A stretch of 64,000 nucleotides of DNA, taken from assembly GCA_028583415.1 (NCBI GenBank), contig CM053276.1:142063902-142127901 (forward strand), given 5' to 3'. The notes beneath the pieces were generated by a model. That model made no database searches and was not told the origin of the DNA. It saw nothing but the letters and a program-made list of their open reading frames with translations. Origin of the DNA: Protea cynaroides (Eukaryota; Streptophyta; Magnoliopsida; Proteales; Proteaceae). Every line of letters begins with the position of its first letter. Within the stretch, counting starts at the first letter, position 1. The translations under genes were made by a program, and so were the position numbers. Below, piece by piece: positions 1 through 11,233 of the stretch.

Positions 1-6
1 AGAAAG

Positions 7-471
7 TGTTAGGACAGAAACAGATATGATAAGGAATGGGAGATATAATTCAAAAAGGGTCGAAGAGTAATAAGAGGGGTGGTGAGCAGCTGACAGGACG
101 TCCTAGCACTGTCCAGAGGGGGCGTAGCCGCATGAACCTACTATTCTCTAGGTAGTTGATGATTGAAATAGTGATAGGTGTGGAAGAACTTGTGGATGAA
201 GTCTCTTATTGAATCTATATATGTAACAAAATGACATTAATGAAGAGGACCGAGATTTTCTCTAATCACTAAGAAAACTTCTCATCTTTGAGTTTAACAC
301 ACTTATTGCCTTCTATCCTTTTCTTTTGGTTCCTATCTCAGTGGAAGGGAAGATGGTTATAGTGGGCAGTATCTCAGGGAACCCTTGTTTCTGAAGAAAC
401 TCCAGTGTCTCATTGAGAATTCCATATTGTATGTCTTGAGAAATCTAGTCTAACGGATTCCATTGACAACA
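7..471 (+). repeat. 5' LTR of a Tat-like Ty3/gypsy element
   Basis: From about 108 to 471 this segment repeats, with roughly 93% identity by eye, at 4165-4520. It ends in CA directly before a primer-binding-type sequence. A TATA-like TCTATATATG lies near 210. The TG at 7 is only a candidate left end: the first ~100 bases have no counterpart in the downstream copy, so the true LTR start may lie outside the window. The divergence between copies indicates an old insertion. Confidence 0.75.
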
Positions 472-472
472 G

Positions 473-493
473 TTTGGTGCCCACTGTGGGGCC
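473..493 (+). other. primer-binding-site region after the LTR
   Basis: TTTGGTGCCCACTGTGGGGCC directly follows the LTR end. It resembles the TGGCGCCCACCGTGGGGC block found at this position in many plant gypsy elements, with a few substitutions. The tRNA primer is not assigned. Confidence 0.5.
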
Positions 494-637
494 CCAACAT
501 ACTTTGTCTATTGAAGTCATTCATTTCCCCTAAACCAGTTCAAAAAAAGAAAAAACCTCCACAACTCTCTCCTTCATCTTCTACTTTATTTCCCTTCAAG
601 TTACTCTATATTTTTCTCCCTTGGCGTATTCCTATGG

Positions 638-3600
638 ATGGCACTAGCAGGAAGAGCCGAAAGTTCCTATAACCTACGGGAAACTCAAGCTCGTCGTGCC
701 GAAGCAAACATATCCCAGGAACGGGTAGATATTCCTATGGGTCCGGACCCACAAGACTTGTTACCGAAAGAGCCTACCATTGAAGGAGCAGGTGGCCCCA
801 ACCTTGACCCATCACAGTATGTCACCAGGGTACAATTTGATAGATTGGCCCAGCAGTTGGCAACCTTGACGAAATTGTTGCAGCAGCGACCCCCAGGTGT
901 ACTGGCTACTTCAGCACCTCTAGTTGATGTCCCAGAAGTCCCCCAAAGATCTCGGCAGTTCAGACGCTCTGCGCCGCAGGCTGTCCCCCCGAGCCCAAGG
1001 AGGGATAGCCCTTTGGTAAATTCGTATCACAGCAGGGGTCAAAGCGATTGACGGGAGATCCTCAATCTCAGTATGTCCCAGAAGTCGACCCTACTGAAAT
1101 CATCGAAAGTAACCATGAGTCCTCGGTAATCTCTCGACGGTCGTCTATCTCAAATAGGTTGGGGTCGAGACGGGGAGACAGGTGGGCCAGAGGCAGGATG
1201 TACACGGACTTAGTCAAGACAGCTCGAGCGACAGATCACCTGACGAACCTTAAGGAAGTCTTTGACGTGGTGCGGAGAAATTTCATGCGTCTCAATCCCT
1301 CGAAATGTGCTTTTGGGGTACAGTTTGGCAAGTTTTTAGGTTTCATGGTGTCCTAGAGGGGGATTGAAGCTAACCCCACGAAGATCGAGGCGATCCAAAA
1401 TATGAAATCTCCAACTACACCAAAGCAGGTCCAAGTGCTTACTGGACGAATTACGACCCTCGGATGATTCATGTCCAGGTCTACTGATAGATGTCTTCCA
1501 TTCTTCAAGACTCTTAAGGGATTCAAGACTTTCGAGTGGACGGTCGAGTGCAAGGAAGCGTTTGGTGGCCTCAATCGATACCTATCTTCACCCCCTTTGC
1601 TAGTGAAGCCAGAAACTAGGGATATGTTACTACTTTATTTAGCGGTCTCACCATGTGTAGTCAGCGAATTATTGGTCAAGGAAGTTGATAAAGTACAATA
1701 TCATGTTTACTACGTCAGTAAGGTCTTATTAGATGCAGAGACCAGGTATCAGTCTATCGAGAAGTTGGCTCTAGCCGTGGTGGTTTTTGCCCATAAACTA
1801 CAGCCTTACTTTCAGTCTCACTCCATCACCATATTGACAGATCGACCTCTGAACAAATTCCTCTCCAGAGCGGACATATCAGGGTGTATGATCAACTGGG
1901 CAGTCGAACTAGGGGAATTTGACCTCAAGTTTCAACCACGGACCACCATCAAAGCACAAGCCTTGGCGGACTTCTTGATTGAAAGTACCCTTCCAGGCGG
2001 TGAAGAAGAAGAGTCGAATACAGAGCAAGCGCTTGAAGAAGCTAAGGTCAAAATCTTTCTTGGCCCTAAAGAGCCTTCTTGGGTCATGTACATAGATGGA
2101 GCTTCCAACAAAGACGATGCGAGAGCAGGTATCGTCCTCATCAGCCCTGAAGGGTTTAAGGTACTGACATCTGTACGCTTTGGTTTCTCAACAACCAATA
2201 ATGTGGCGAAATATGAAGCACTGGTGGCTGGGCTTAGACTAGCTAGAAAGCTAAGGGTTACCCATTTGTCAGTGCATGGGGATTCCCAAGTGGTCGTGCG
2301 GCAGGTTACGGGGGTTTATGAAGCTCGATAGAGCCGTCTCGCTAGATACTTGGTCCTCGTAAAACAGTTCATTGAACCTTTGGAGAAGTTTGCGATGATC
2401 AACATACCTCGTGATCAGAATACTGAAGTAGATGCCCTCTCACACCTACAACGATTTGAGCAGTTTTGATGTGCCGGTGTATGTCGAGAACCTATCAGAT
2501 CCTAGCATCGACCCCGTAGAGGAAGTCTTACTCATAGATGTCGAACCATGTTGGATGGATCCTTTACTCACTTATTTACGTGAAAATATCCTGCCCGAAG
2601 ACAAGAAGAAAGCCCGGCGCATCAAACTCAGGCGGGGTCGTATGTCATTCATGATGAGGTACTATATAAGAAATCTCATACATTTCTCTTACTTCGTTGT
2701 GTTCCACCCTCGAGGGCCGAGTATATCATGGCGGAAATTCACGAGGGAATCTACAGAGCCCACCAATACAGGCGCACCATGTGCTTTAAGATCATTCGAA
2801 TGGGCTATCATTGGCCTCATATGATGAGCGATTGTGAAAGGTACGCCAAAACTTGTGAAGCGTGTCAGAAGCATGCTCCCATGTCTCACTGCCCGTGCGC
2901 TCAGTTGCAGCCTATTCCTTCATCCATTCCCTTCGCAGTCTAGGGTATGGACATTCTGGGACCTTTCCCATAGGCAAAGGGGCAACTTCAATATATCTTG
3001 ATGGCAATTGATTACTTCACCAAGTGGATCGAGGTAAAAGCAATGGTAAGGGTCACTGCATATAAAGCTAAGGAATTCTTCAGACTTGACGTCCTCTATA
3101 AATGCGGGATCCCACAAGTGCTGGTTATCGACAATGGTCCCCAGTTCTCAAGTCGAATCTTCCGTGAATTTTGCCGCGATCATAAAATTGGTCATATATT
3201 TGCATCAATAACGCACTCAGAAGCTAATGGACAGACAGAAATCACCAACCACACTCTGCTGCATGGCCTAGCACGACGTGTGGAAGAAAAGAGGCAAGCA
3301 TGGGCAAGAGTTACCCAGTGTGGTATGGTCGTATCGAACCACCCAAAGAACGGCTACAGGGGCCACTCCTTTCACGTTGGCATTCGGTTCCGAAGCCATT
3401 ATCCCGGTCGAGGTAGTGGAGAAGAGTTGTAGAGTGTTGAACTTCAATGAGGATACTAACAAAGACGTCCTCTTGATGGACCTGGATCTTCTGGAAGATG
3501 TTCACGAGACGGCTCGACTGCATATAGCGGCGTACCAATAGAAAATGGCTAAGTATTACAATTCTAGTGTCAAGGAGAATTTGTTCCAAGTGGGTGACTT

Positions 3601-3781
3601 GGTTCTACGCTCGACGACTGTCACTGTTCCTACTCAGCAGGGCAAGTTAACTCCAAATTGGGAGGGACCATATCGGGTTATGAAAGCTACCAGACCAGGG
3701 TCGTATCACCTGGAAACGATGGATGGGTCGGCCCTACCACGCACCTGGCAGTCCAAGAACCTTCAGAGAAACTATGTGTAA
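638..3781 (+). pseudogene. decayed gag-pol of a dual-RNase-H gypsy retrotransposon
   Basis: A gag N-terminal piece (638-1051) is fused after a large deletion to the last part of the reverse transcriptase (around 1205-1356, with NPSKCAFGV and FLGF). Gag C-terminus, protease and most of RT are missing. RNase H follows (about 1530-1975), then a second RNase H-like domain (about 2080-2330, starting MYIDGASN), the arrangement typical of the Tat lineage. Integrase shows the HHCC zinc region (2728-2940), a catalytic core with Asp in AIDYFTKW (about 3005), Asp in IDNGPQF (about 3130) and Glu in EANGQTE (about 3223), and a C-terminal domain with GPYRV (to 3781). Stops at 1354, about 1465, 2329 and 2941 and a frameshift near 3280-3430 show it is dead. 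Lineage rests on the two RNase H domains. Confidence 0.85.
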
Positions 3782-3849
3782 GGTTCCTTTTCTATTTACT
3801 TAATGGAATCTCTACTTACAATCTATCCTTTTTACTCCCCTTTGATACA

Positions 3850-3906
3850 TGTCTCGAAAGAGAAAAAGGTCTCTGGATCTTGAAAGAGAAAAAAACTTCC
3901 GAGTCT

Positions 3907-3940
<34 letters not shown>

Positions 3941-4083
3941 TCTCTAGGTCTCGAAAAAGAAAAAGGCCTCTGGGTCTCGAAAAAGAAAAAGGCCTCCGAG
4001 TCCCGAAAAAGAAAAAGGCCTACGGGTCTCGAAAAAGAAAAAAGCCTCCAGGTCTCGAAAAAGAAAAAAGCCTATGGGTCTCA
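3850..4083 (+). repeat. purine-rich tandem repeat before the 3' LTR
   Basis: About six to eight degenerate copies of a 26-27 bp unit (core GGTCTCGAAAAAGAAAAAGGC) are interrupted by a run of about 29 A at 3909-3938. It lies between the integrase end and the 3' LTR, where the polypurine tract is expected. Reading the repeat as protein gives only Lys/Arg-rich low-complexity sequence. Confidence 0.85.
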
Positions 4084-4123
4084 GTACATAGATGATCTCC
4101 ATCGAAGACTTAGTCAGATCTAC

Positions 4124-4520
4124 TGTTTTGGTCTTAAATAATTGGCAGAGTACAATCATATAACGCCAGGAGGCGTAACCGCATGAACCTACTATTCTCT
4201 AGATAGTTGATGATTGAAATAGTGATAGGTGTGGAAAAACTTGTAGATGAAGTCTTATTGAATCTATATATGCAACAAGAGGACATGAATGAAGAAGACC
4301 GAGATTTTCTCTAATAACTAAGAAAACTTCTCATCTTTGAGTTTAACACACTTATTGTCTTCTATCATTTTCTTTTGGTTCCTATCTCAGTGGAAGGGAA
4401 AATGGTTATAGTGGGCAATATCTCAAGGAACCTTTGTTTCTGAAAGAACTCTGATGTCTCATTGAGAATTCCATATTGTATGTCTTGAGAAATATAATCT
4501 AACGGATTCCATCGACAACA
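4124..4520 (+). repeat. 3' LTR of the Tat-like gypsy element
   Basis: 4165-4520 matches 108-471 and ends with the same ATC/TGACAACA terminus. The left part (4124-4164) does not match the upstream copy, so one of the two LTRs has been rearranged. No clear target-site duplication is visible because the left end is uncertain. Confidence 0.7.
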
Positions 4521-4780
4521 ACACGAATAGTTCACTTTCAGACAAAAGTTAAACAAAGAGAGAGGTAAAAACCAAATAGGGGTTGACGAAGAGGTCTCGT
4601 TGGTTACATAGATTTCATCCCACTCGACAGTACTCCAAGTAAATATCTAATTAGATACATATCTATAAATTACATTAGAAGAGTCGGGTGTACAAACATT
4701 ACAAAAAAGGAACCTATCCCAACTCCCACTCCCATATCACACCAAATATAAAACAGAAGCCGAGTTATGGACAACATTCT

Positions 4781-7700
4781 CTATGCAAAATCATGATGGT
4801 AGCCATCCCATACCGAAATGCATACCATGACAAGGAATATAAGTACAGCTACACAAACAATATAAACACCTGATGAATTTGAGAAGCGACCCACTCGAAG
4901 CAACCCCCATTGATCACCAACCTTAACGGAATCGCCTCTTGACCTCAACTTTAGTTTTGCACTAATTTCCTTGACAATGCTAAAACGATCCAGTATTTCC
5001 ATTCCCTTCGGCTCATCATTTGTAGAGGGCTCCACCGTATCACCAGCCTGCATGCAACATTTTCATTGAATTCAGAAACCTTCAGCCCACGATAAAACAT
5101 CAGAACTTCCCAATAGCTTTGCTTAAAGCACTCACCTTGACAATTTTTGGCTTAACTTCTTGTTCCTCCAGGATACAAGTAGATCCGCTCCGCTTGCCGC
5201 AAGATGTCATTCTGCGGTAAAGCTTCTTCTGTAAATGGATCCTTCTCGGAGCAGTTCCCTGTGTTGAAAGGTTGTGGGCACCTGATTGATAAAGTGTTCG
5301 ATGAGTCCTTAACTTGATTTCAGTCCCAACAAGACCACCACCATTTTTAACAAGATTCTTCTGGCTGGTCAACTCCTCAATTCTGTTGAATGAATCATGG
5401 AGGGAGTGCACACCAGAGTTAGGAAGCAGAAGAGGGTCATCCTGGAGGAGACCCTTATTTTCCCTTCCATACACACTACCGTTAAATACAGCTTCTTCTC
5501 CAAAAGAACCTTGATCAATACACAAATCCTGCTCATCTAACCCCCTCAAAGCTTCAATCTGTGGATCATACTGAAATTCACAGAAGATATGTAAAATTTT
5601 CTGAAACTCAAAAAACCTCAAAATTTAACAGTCAATACAAGAAACACCAATCATCAACATAAAAACACATTAATCTTTTCAAATAACCACCTCAAAGCTT
5701 CAATCTGTGGATCATACTGAAATTCACAGAAGATATGTAAAATTTTCTGAAACTCAAAAAACCTCAAAATTTAACAGTCAATACAAGAAACACCAAGGTG
5801 CTATTGAGACTTTCTAACTTCATAATTAGAAGCAGACTGTTCATTCCCCAACTGCACCTACCCACATCCATCCTAAATTACTAGGCTTCGAAATTTTCTG
5901 TGCAGAAAACCACTTGCCATATATATCCACAATTCTACATATTTTTAATGGCAGCAGCAGTGTTAGACACTAGCACTGAAATCAAATTATTTTGAGTGCA
6001 TAACCAAAAAATAGTTCCTTTCATTGTTTCTGCCAACCTCACAATCCAAGGGCAAGCTTTGAGAATGCGTGAAAAAACCACAAGCTTATTTAAGATTTTC
6101 CTTTTCACCTGAACTTGTGCAACTTTAGTGTCTGTATCACTGCTTGATCCACTGTCTTTGCCAAAGGCAGATTGCCATCCACAATCTGAGACCATACAAT
6201 CTCTAGCAGAGTCATCATCATATTGCATCTGCCGAATTACTGTGCCGACAGTTGCCTCACTCTTAGCAGCCAAATTCTTCAGACTGGATGATTCTTCACA
6301 GGAGTATTCATCTTGGCTATTGATGACTGCTTTCAAGAATTCAGAGATGGAGACATCTTGTTCACTTGTGCCGTCTTGAAAACCCATAAAATTATGGTTC
6401 TTGCCAAAGTCATCAATGAAGGGAGAATTCATGTAGGGAAGTCCTAGGCCAGTGCACATCTCTGACTGCAACGGGGAGAAAACCTTGCAATCTAATGGCT
6501 CAAACGTTGGCTCATAAAACAACCTCAAATCCTCTTCAAGCTGTGGATCCAGCTGAAGCAAAAAGCAACAAGCAATCTAGCTTTAGTCATTGAGTTTTCT
6601 AATATTTTCCCAGGAGGGAGAGAAATAAACAAAATCAAATATTAAAATCTTCCCCCACCTCCGTAGTAGTACCATCTTGGTCAAGATCTTCCATATCAGA
6701 AGCCACATTGCTAGTGCAGTTACTCCCTGCAGGTACCAAAGCATCACAGGTGATGGTGTCAGACTTGTCAGCCAGCCACCTCTCAATACCTGCTGGTTGT
6801 TTTGCAACTTGCATATCTGACTGTGGAGTCGCTTGAACCAATGCTAGTGTAGATGGTGTATTATCAGGAGAAGACTTGGTTGCGGTGGGATATGAACCAG
6901 TAGGTTCAATTTCATCGCAGTTCGAATTTTCAATCCTATCATCTGTCTTCCTGAATAGGCGATAAAGGACAAATGCACCCTGCCAAATGAGGGGGAACAG
7001 AATGAATCGAGGATATGAAAGAATGAGAAGTGGTGGAAAATTTGAACCCTGGTAGATTTTATCAGCATAATTTTAAACAATGTTCATGAAAAATAGTATT
7101 GGCCACAAATTCAGGATCAGTTGGCCAAGAAATTAAAGGAGCAATGACAAGAAATTAGCATGAAATTATCGTATTGCCATCACCGCAAGCAAATTTTTTA
7201 ACACACATACAGCCTAAAGACCGGAGAAAATTTTCTCCACAAAAGAAAAGGAGATAATATGATTAAATAACAGTAGAGCCCATGAATCACACCAAAAAAA
7301 TAGATTCATAAATCGTAGCATCTAAAATGTAGAGGAAGCTGAACAGTTCACCACATAAGACATAGGGGTTGGACCAGAATGCCAACCATCTTATCTTTCT
7401 ATTTCTTTTCCCTTTTTGGAAAAGCACCAAATTTCTAAGAGAACATCAGTCCAGCCAGAGGTACTCAAAGAAGTAAAGAAAACTGTTCTATCAGGTAAAA
7501 CCTGTGACCAAGCTCCTCTTTAAAAGTTCATTTCTCGTCTAACTCCTCTCCCTCCCTGGTTCAATTTGTGGATGATAGTCTCACACTGTCAAACCTGGAT
7601 GCGGAGGAATTTTTTTTTCCGCCAAAAATTTTGGAAAAAAGAAGAAGAAAGGCAGTAGCCCCTAGAATCAACTCAAGGATCAGAACAAATGAACGCTATC

Positions 7701-8457
7701 AAATTATACTAGGAGCAATATTAATTGTTTAGACGGACAGATTCAAAACCAAAACAGATACACAGACAAAGACAATAAGAATCAGACCTGGCCAGCGTTC
7801 GTGCCATCGAGGTCCTTCTCAGTGGGCCGATACTCATGCATTATCCAGTTAGTCCTCTCACCTTTAGGAGCACGGCCTTTGTAGAAAACTAATGTCTTTT
7901 TCATACCGATCAAGTTCATGCGAGACTTGATGGTGCGATCTTTACCAGTAGCTTTCCAGTAGCCGGCTTCAGTCGCTCTATTGGAACGGCTACCGTTGGG
8001 ATACTTTCTATCGCGAGGAGAGAAGAAGAACCATTCAGGATCATCCGTCTTAATAACTGACAAATCTGCATAAAATTACGAGGATATGATGAAGCATGAA
8101 AGATGAGGAACCAAAAAAATAAAAATCTGGAAAATCGAGGGAAAAGCTCTTATAAATGAAATCCTTGATAACTCTGTCTAATAACTTGGAAGTCCAAATG
8201 AGAAACGATAAATAAATAAATAAAAACACTACGTAAACTAGAAAATGGTATTGGGGGGAAACCCTAAATCGTGAAGGGACCTGAGACTTACCGGGCAAAT
8301 CCCAAGGTTCCCACTTACAAACATCGATCTCGGGAATCACTTCAACATCAGAATCCTTGCCGTTGATCTTCAGACGTAAATAGTGATTCACAAGTTCTTC
8401 GTCTGTGGGACGGAAACGGAATCCTAACGGCAGAGATTCCAAAGACAAGACAGCCAT
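4781..8457 (-). CDS. membrane-tethered NAC transcription factor (NTL type)
   Basis: Six exons join in frame to 636 residues: 8457-8292, 8065-7788, 6979-6659, 6552-6109, 5570-5136 and 5047-4781. All five introns are GT-AG. Residues about 9-160 form the NAC DNA-binding domain (LPLGFRFRPTDEELVNHYL, EPWDLPDLS, EWFFFSPRDRKYPNG, GYWKATGKDR, KTLVFYKGRAPKG, MHEY). The middle is an acidic, Ser-rich region as in NAC activation domains. A single hydrophobic helix at about 608-628 (VYIVCVAVLIFLVMVCISVW) lies eight residues from the end. This is the layout of NTL proteins, held at a membrane and released to the nucleus after stress-induced cleavage; that role is family knowledge. The start ATG opens the conserved MAVLSLESLPLGFRFRP N-terminus. 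The exact Arabidopsis orthologue (NTL6, NTL9 or NAC014 type) cannot be settled here. Confidence 0.93.
5545..5796 (-). repeat. duplicated intron 4 / exon 5 junction in the NAC gene
   Basis: 5545-5650 and 5691-5796 are identical 106-bp direct repeats 146 bp apart. Each copy carries the 3' splice region ending TTTCAG and the first 26 bases of exon 5. The copy at 5545-5650 borders the intact exon 5 (start 5570). The upstream copy lies in intron 4 with a duplicate acceptor before 5716. Reading on from 5716 gives 20 codons and then a stop at 5656-5654. Confidence 0.95.
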
Positions 8458-9170
8458 CTACCTCTGATCCTCTCCAAAAGAGAGAAATCGTGATCGTTTA
8501 CGATTTATTATATATCAAGAAAACAATTAGACTGATAAAGTATAGGCTCTCACTCTGTATTCTCCTGAGTTCCTGATCGAACAAGGATAACCAAAACTCG
8601 AGCAAAGGAAAAACAGAAGCAATGAATTTGCAGATCCTCTTCGCACCCCTCGCTCATTCTCTCTCTCTCCCCCTCTCTCTCTCCCCCCGTGCTCATTTCA
8701 TATGCGACTTTCAACGAAAGCGCTCAGAAGTAACACTTGAAATTAGCAGGTAGTAGATCGCAATTCACCGTCCAGCTCCAAAAAAGGTCAATTAATTAAC
8801 TATTGGAAGAGGCCAGAGGGGGTGGGGTGAGTTTTGAGTTTGGTACCAAAAATGCGTTTGTCTTATTTTTCCCAAAATGTCATTTCCTTTCTTTTTCTTT
8901 CTCAACATATTATTGAACGAACATAATCCCTAAGTTAATTAATGCAACCGTTCAGGTACTTTATCTTTCATTTTATTTAATAATTTGATTTAAAAAAACG
9001 GAAAGTGTGTTATTTTATTTGCAATCAATGAAACGAAAAGAAAGGAAAGTGTTTCACCAACAAATCAAAAGAAAGACGCCACTAAACCAGTTGAAAAGCG
9101 ACACGTGGGGATTAGATTGTCGTCAAGTCCTTCATATGCATCTACGTGCGGCTGTGAGGATCCACATCTT
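8458..9170 (-). promoter_or_regulatory. 5' UTR and promoter region of the NAC gene
   Basis: This gene-free stretch lies upstream of the NAC start codon. It contains a pyrimidine-rich run on the plus strand at 8655-8687 (GA-rich on the gene strand) of the kind common in plant 5' UTRs. No other coding sequence is visible. The transcription start cannot be fixed. Confidence 0.5.
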
Positions 9171-9332
9171 CGCAATCTCATCCGGATGGTCAATGCGTGA
9201 TTCTTAGTGAATTCGAGATCCATGTTCAAGTCAACACCCAGCCAACAAGCCAAGTCGATAGAAGATCTCGACTCGAACATGGATCTCGGATTCACCTGAG
9301 AACCATGTATCAACCATCCAGATGAAGTTATC
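9171..9332. repeat. imperfect inverted repeat (foldback)
   Basis: The arm at 9171-9234 pairs imperfectly with 9270-9332; the best block is AGATCCATGTTC in the left arm against GAACATGGATCT in the right. The loop is about 35 bp. It is probably a small foldback element or MITE. No target duplication was identified. Confidence 0.7.
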
Positions 9333-9428
9333 GCATCCACCATTGGAAGGAGACGATGTAAATCCCCGCTATGATGGATGAGGACTCAGAACACAGTCAC
9401 ACAAGAGAGGAAAGGAGAGACGAGAAGG

Positions 9429-10418
9429 GGATTTGGATGACATCCAGCTGCCGCATGCTCAATGAGCGACAGCTGGATATTATTAAATTCGACGGATATT
9501 ATAAATTGGGTTATCAAAATTTTATAATGAGACGCATAACACATAATCAAATGTATCCGCGGAGAGAAATCGATTTCTTCTTTTTCTTCAAATTTGAGTT
9601 TTGCAGAAATTTTTTCCTCTTCTTCTTAAATCCCATTTCTTCCTCTTCTTCTCAAACCTTCCTCCCCTTCTCAAACTTTCCTTCCATTTCTTCTCCTTCT
9701 TCTCAAACCTTCTTCTCCGTCTCAAACTTTTCTTCCATTTCTTCCTCTTCTTCCCAAACCTTCTTCTGTTTCTTAATCTGCCTCTTATCTCAAGTACTGG
9801 AGAACGAATCCGGGTTGTAGAGAGGTATTATTTCTGTAATCTAAAACAAAGGCAGAAGAAAACATAACAGTATAAGGGAAACTTTGTGGATGGATCTCCA
9901 CATCACAGTTCAAAAGCTGGAAAGAATAAAGAAAGCTTATTTTAGAGGTAAGACGGTGTGTATCTCAACCCCTGGATCATATGATTTTGCCAACAGAAAT
10001 TTATTTGTACTAACCATTCTTAAAATTAATTACATAAGATTCAAACAATAGATGAATTAGTGATGAATAAATTTGCAGGTTTGTTTAACTTAAAAATAAA
10101 AAATTAGTGGTACAGAGTGAAATTATAACTGCTTACTTTTAGCCTATGGTGCTAAACACCACCTTCCATGGATGGATTTCAATGTTGACAAAATTCATTT
10201 CCAAGCACTTAAAATCTTTCAGTTGTACTATGAACCAGATCGTGTTTCACAAAGCTTCCTTCTGATCGCGGGGTACGCTCAGAATGGTGGACTCTGGAAA
10301 TGCATCTTATTGCAGACTTTTGACACCCAATTTATAATATCCATCCGATTTAATAATGTCCACAAGCGACAGTTGGATGTCATCCAGTTTTAACCCAAGC
10401 TGGATACGATCCAAATCC
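9429..10418. mobile_element. non-autonomous Mutator-like element, about 1 kb
   Basis: The ends are inverted repeats of about 80 bp starting GGATTTGGAT and ending ATCCAAATCC, with a conserved inner block ATATTATAAATTGGGT. The 9-bp flanks ACGAGAAGG (9420-9428) and GCGAGAAAG (10419-10427) match at 7 of 9 positions, as expected for an aged Mutator-type target duplication. No transposase is present. The interior holds a pyrimidine-rich tandem repeat, and a 9-residue stretch LIAGYAQNG near 10255-10285 resembles a PPR motif, too short to call a captured gene. Confidence 0.75.
9630..9785 (+). repeat. pyrimidine-rich tandem repeat, period 51-54 bp
   Basis: Three degenerate copies of a block beginning CATTTCTTCCTCTTCTTC and containing CTCAAACCTTC follow each other inside the MULE. 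The Phe/Ser/Leu-rich reading frames across it are low-complexity artefacts. Confidence 0.75.
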
Positions 10419-10427
10419 GCGAGAAAG

Positions 10428-11233
10428 AAGTACTAATGAGTTTTAATTCTTCGATGCACCCTTTTAATTGATTAAAATATTCTTCTATATATTATATTAC
10501 TATACAAATATCCTTTGTCATTAAAAGGACAATCACAATAAGCCTGGATCCTCTGTAGGTATACCGTATACATACATACCGGTCCCCGGATGCCCTACCC
10601 CTCGACAGATAACTTCTTCCCGAATTTTTTTCATTATTAGTCTGGACTCCATCTCTCTACTCCTCTTCTTCCTTCTCCCAACATATGGAATCATTGATAT
10701 CGAACACAACATTGATCAAAACTGAAGCCTATCCAGATCAGGTATAGTTTTATTGCCAGATATCGTAAAACTGATCCAGATCAGATACAGCTCTAATGGC
10801 ATAATGACACATGACGAGACCATTAAAAAGCAATACTTCCAACGGTAGGGACTGATCCCTAATTGAATCCAGGGTGTAGTGCCAAGCCTGGCATGTACAA
10901 TCAAGAGGAGAAGCTAAAGCTCAGGGCTCGCCCGACAGTTACAGAACACGTTAAGAAACTAAAACACCAGGTCATGGAGTCGCAGGGAGGGGGGTAGGGG
11001 CCAGGGGGGATAGAGATTATACTTCTCATTTACATTTGAAAAAACCCTTCACAACTGCCATTTACAGCTAGCTACAAGAAGCAAGGATAATTGAGTATAT
11101 CTACTATTTTTAAATTACAATACAAGTAGTATCATTCACCACACAGGTGATTTACATGAAATGGCACGATACAATCCATTGTTATATGGATAACTACCCA
11201 TTCACTAATTCATAATTTTCACCTAAATTTTGG
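10428..11233. other. region downstream of the RING-CH gene, no gene seen
   Basis: This covers the space between the MULE and the RING-CH stop codon. The part near 11234 is presumably 3' UTR of that minus-strand gene. I see no coding sequence, RNA gene or repeat with clear boundaries. Confidence 0.5.

Noticed and set aside
3658..4159. Lys/Arg-rich frame after the integrase
   Set aside because: It reads through the purine-rich tandem repeat and poly-A tract; no protein function supported.
9065..9343. 92-codon frame across the foldback
   Set aside because: Covers both arms of the inverted repeat and lacks any domain or splice context.
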